A DNA stretch of 5,468 bases from Candidatus Profundicultor aquiphilus (GTDB taxonomy: Bacteria; Atribacterota; Atribacteria; Atribacterales; Caldatribacteriaceae), in contig JABUEZ010000155.1 of assembly GCA_013314795.1 (NCBI GenBank), positions 1-5,468 on the forward strand, written 5' to 3'. Under the pieces are notes generated by a model. It did no database searches and was not told where the DNA came from. It saw only the letters and a list, made by a program, of their open reading frames with translations. Position 1 is the stretch's first letter. Each line of letters opens with the position of its first letter. Positions 4,215-5,468 of the stretch are shown piece by piece. The translations under genes and the position numbers were made by a program.

Positions 4215-5468
4215 TCAGTCACTCTTTTTTCTCAGGTGGGAAAGAAGAATGCCCTCGAGTTCTTCAGGGGGAAGGGGCCGGTAGTAGTAATAGCCCTGGA
4301 TTTCCTCACGGCCCTGTTCGAGCAGGAACTCAAGCTGAACCTCGGTTTCCACGCCTTCGGCGGTAACCTGCGCTTCCAGGGACTGGGCGAGGTGGACGAT
4401 GCCCTTCACGATTTCCCGGTCCCGACTGTTTTCCAGAAGGCCCTGCAGGAAATGGCGGTCGATTTTGATCCGGTCCACCGCCAGAGCCTTGAGGTGAGTG
4501 AGAAAGGAATACCCGGTTCCAAAGTCATCGAGAGTCACGTTGACTCCCAGGTTTTTGAGAGAGCGCAGGGTCGCGCTCACGTGTTCCGGGTCCTGAAAGA
4601 AGGTGGTTTCGGTGATTTCAAGTTCGAGATACTGAGGATCAAAACCGGTTTCGGTCAAAACTTTTTTCACCTTCTCCACAAGTTCCGGGTCCCGAATCTG
4701 CACTGCAGAAAGGTTCACCGCCAGACGCAGGGGCAGAATGCCCAACCTTTGCCAGCGTGCCACCTGCGCACAGGCAGTCCGCAACACCCACTCCCCGATG
4801 GAAATAATAATTCCAGTCTGTTCGGCAATTGGGATAAACGTGCTGGGCAACACCATTCCCATCTCGGGATGTTGCCAGCGCAAGAGCGCTTCCAGACCCA
4901 CGATAGCTCCAGTCCTGGCATTGACCTGAGGCTGATAGTAAATCTGGAACTCCTTCCGCTCCAGGGCCCGATATAAACCACTAATCAAGCGTTTTTTGGT
5001 GAGGGCGTTGTCCTTCATTTCCGGCGAACAGAAGGCATACCCGTCGCCTCTTTTACCTTTGGCGACATACATGGCCAAATCGGCATTCTTGATGAGGTCA
5101 TGGGGGGTTTCGCCATCCGCAGGGTAGAGGGCAATACCGACGCTGGCGGTGACAAAGAATTCCTGGTTATGAACCGTAAAAGGCTGCCGAAATGAGGTAA
5201 GAATCCGTTCCACAATGGGGAGGACTTCTTCATGGTGATTTAACTGGGCAAGGAGTACCAGAAATTCGTCCCCGCCAAAGCGGGCCACGGTGTCGTGTTC
5301 CCGCACGCACCCTGAAAGGCGACTCGCCACCCGCCGGAGCAACCGATCCCCCATTTCGTGTCCCTCGGCATCGTTGATGTTCTTAAAGGCATCAAGGTCT
5401 ATAAAAAGGATGCCCACCATTTTCCTGGTCCGGTGGGCAAGCTGGATGGCCTTTTCGAGGTGTACCCG
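4215..5468 (-). CDS. GGDEF-EAL protein, 5' end missing
   Basis: The frame is open from the window edge (RVHLEKAIQLAHRTRK before the internal ATG at 5420) to TGA at 4217-4215, giving 417 visible residues. The reading begins inside a GGDEF domain, so any sensor domain lies outside. Counting from the edge, it shows FIDLDAFKNIND, an RxxD inhibitory site (REHD, 56-59) and GGDEF at 65-69. The EAL domain follows: EALLRW from 193, NLS (Asn252), ELEITET, DDFGTGYS (from 314), the lysine in RIKID (335), AEGVET (from 370) and IQGYYYYRPL. All metal- and substrate-binding positions that I can place are present. It should degrade c-di-GMP to pGpG and may also make it; which activity dominates cannot be read from sequence. 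It runs convergently with the FIST-GGDEF gene and in the same direction as the toxin-antitoxin pair. Confidence 0.93.
   Translation of the reverse strand, partial: RVHLEKAIQLAHRTRKMVGILFIDLDAFKNINDAEGHEMGDRLLRRVASRLSGCVREHDTVARFGGDEFLVLLAQLNHHEEVLPIVERILTSFRQPFTVHNQEFFVTASVGIALYPADGETPHDLIKNADLAMYVAKGKRGDGYAFCSPEMKDNALTKKRLISGLYRALERKEFQIYYQPQVNARTGAIVGLEALLRWQHPEMGMVLPSTFIPIAEQTGIIISIGEWVLRTACAQVARWQRLGILPLRLAVNLSAVQIRDPELVEKVKKVLTETGFDPQYLELEITETTFFQDPEHVSATLRSLKNLGVNVTLDDFGTGYSFLTHLKALAVDRIKIDRHFLQGLLENSRDREIVKGIVHLAQSLEAQVTAEGVETEVQLEFLLEQGREEIQGYYYYRPLPPEELEGILLSHLRKKSD

Noticed and set aside
4140..4976. 278-codon plus-strand open frame opposite the GGDEF-EAL gene
   Set aside because: The minus strand encodes a complete EAL domain across this interval. 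The plus-strand product has no recognisable domain.

Overview
The window is bacterial DNA of moderate G+C content. It has strong AGGTG-type ribosome binding sites, one GTG and one TTG start, and genes for cyclic-di-GMP signalling. I cannot name the lineage. The palindromic repeats, the small toxin-antitoxin pair and the FIST/GGDEF/EAL proteins would fit an environmental anaerobe or thermophile of a poorly cultured phylum, but that is only an impression.

Layout: (1) 1-261, + strand, is the 3' end of a gene for a sigma-70 region 4-like helix-turn-helix protein. (2) 262-772 has no gene but is packed with short hairpin repeats. Most share a TGAC end, and their stems differ by compensatory changes; six of them form three back-to-back pairs. 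(3) 773-1210, + strand, is a small one-pass membrane protein resembling LLH-family phage holins. Its last ~40 codons overlap an extended -10 promoter and a branched RNA leader. (4) 1248-3281, + strand, is a 677-residue FIST-GAF-like-GGDEF diguanylate cyclase. In its leader, a 9-nt segment can pair either inside the branched fold or with the ribosome binding site, which is the design of a translational switch. (5) 3386-3977, - strand, is a two-gene overlapping module: a small helical protein (probable antitoxin) followed by a TumE/DUF6516-type toxin. It is flanked by direct repeats (30 of 34 identical, 19 exact) made from the last codons and stop of the FIST-GGDEF gene. (6) 4215-5468, - strand, is the 3' part of a GGDEF-EAL protein with all recognisable catalytic motifs intact.

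Working picture: two convergent c-di-GMP genes, one synthase and one dual-domain protein with an intact phosphodiesterase, once lay almost end to end. A toxin-antitoxin cassette now separates them and appears to have duplicated the 3' end of the synthase gene. Without the cassette, the stops of the two c-di-GMP genes would be about 10 bp apart. The sigma-like and holin-like genes may be a remnant of a phage or a release module. The best candidates for something undescribed are the leader upstream of the FIST-GGDEF gene, the cassette with gene-end repeats, and the covarying hairpin repeats.
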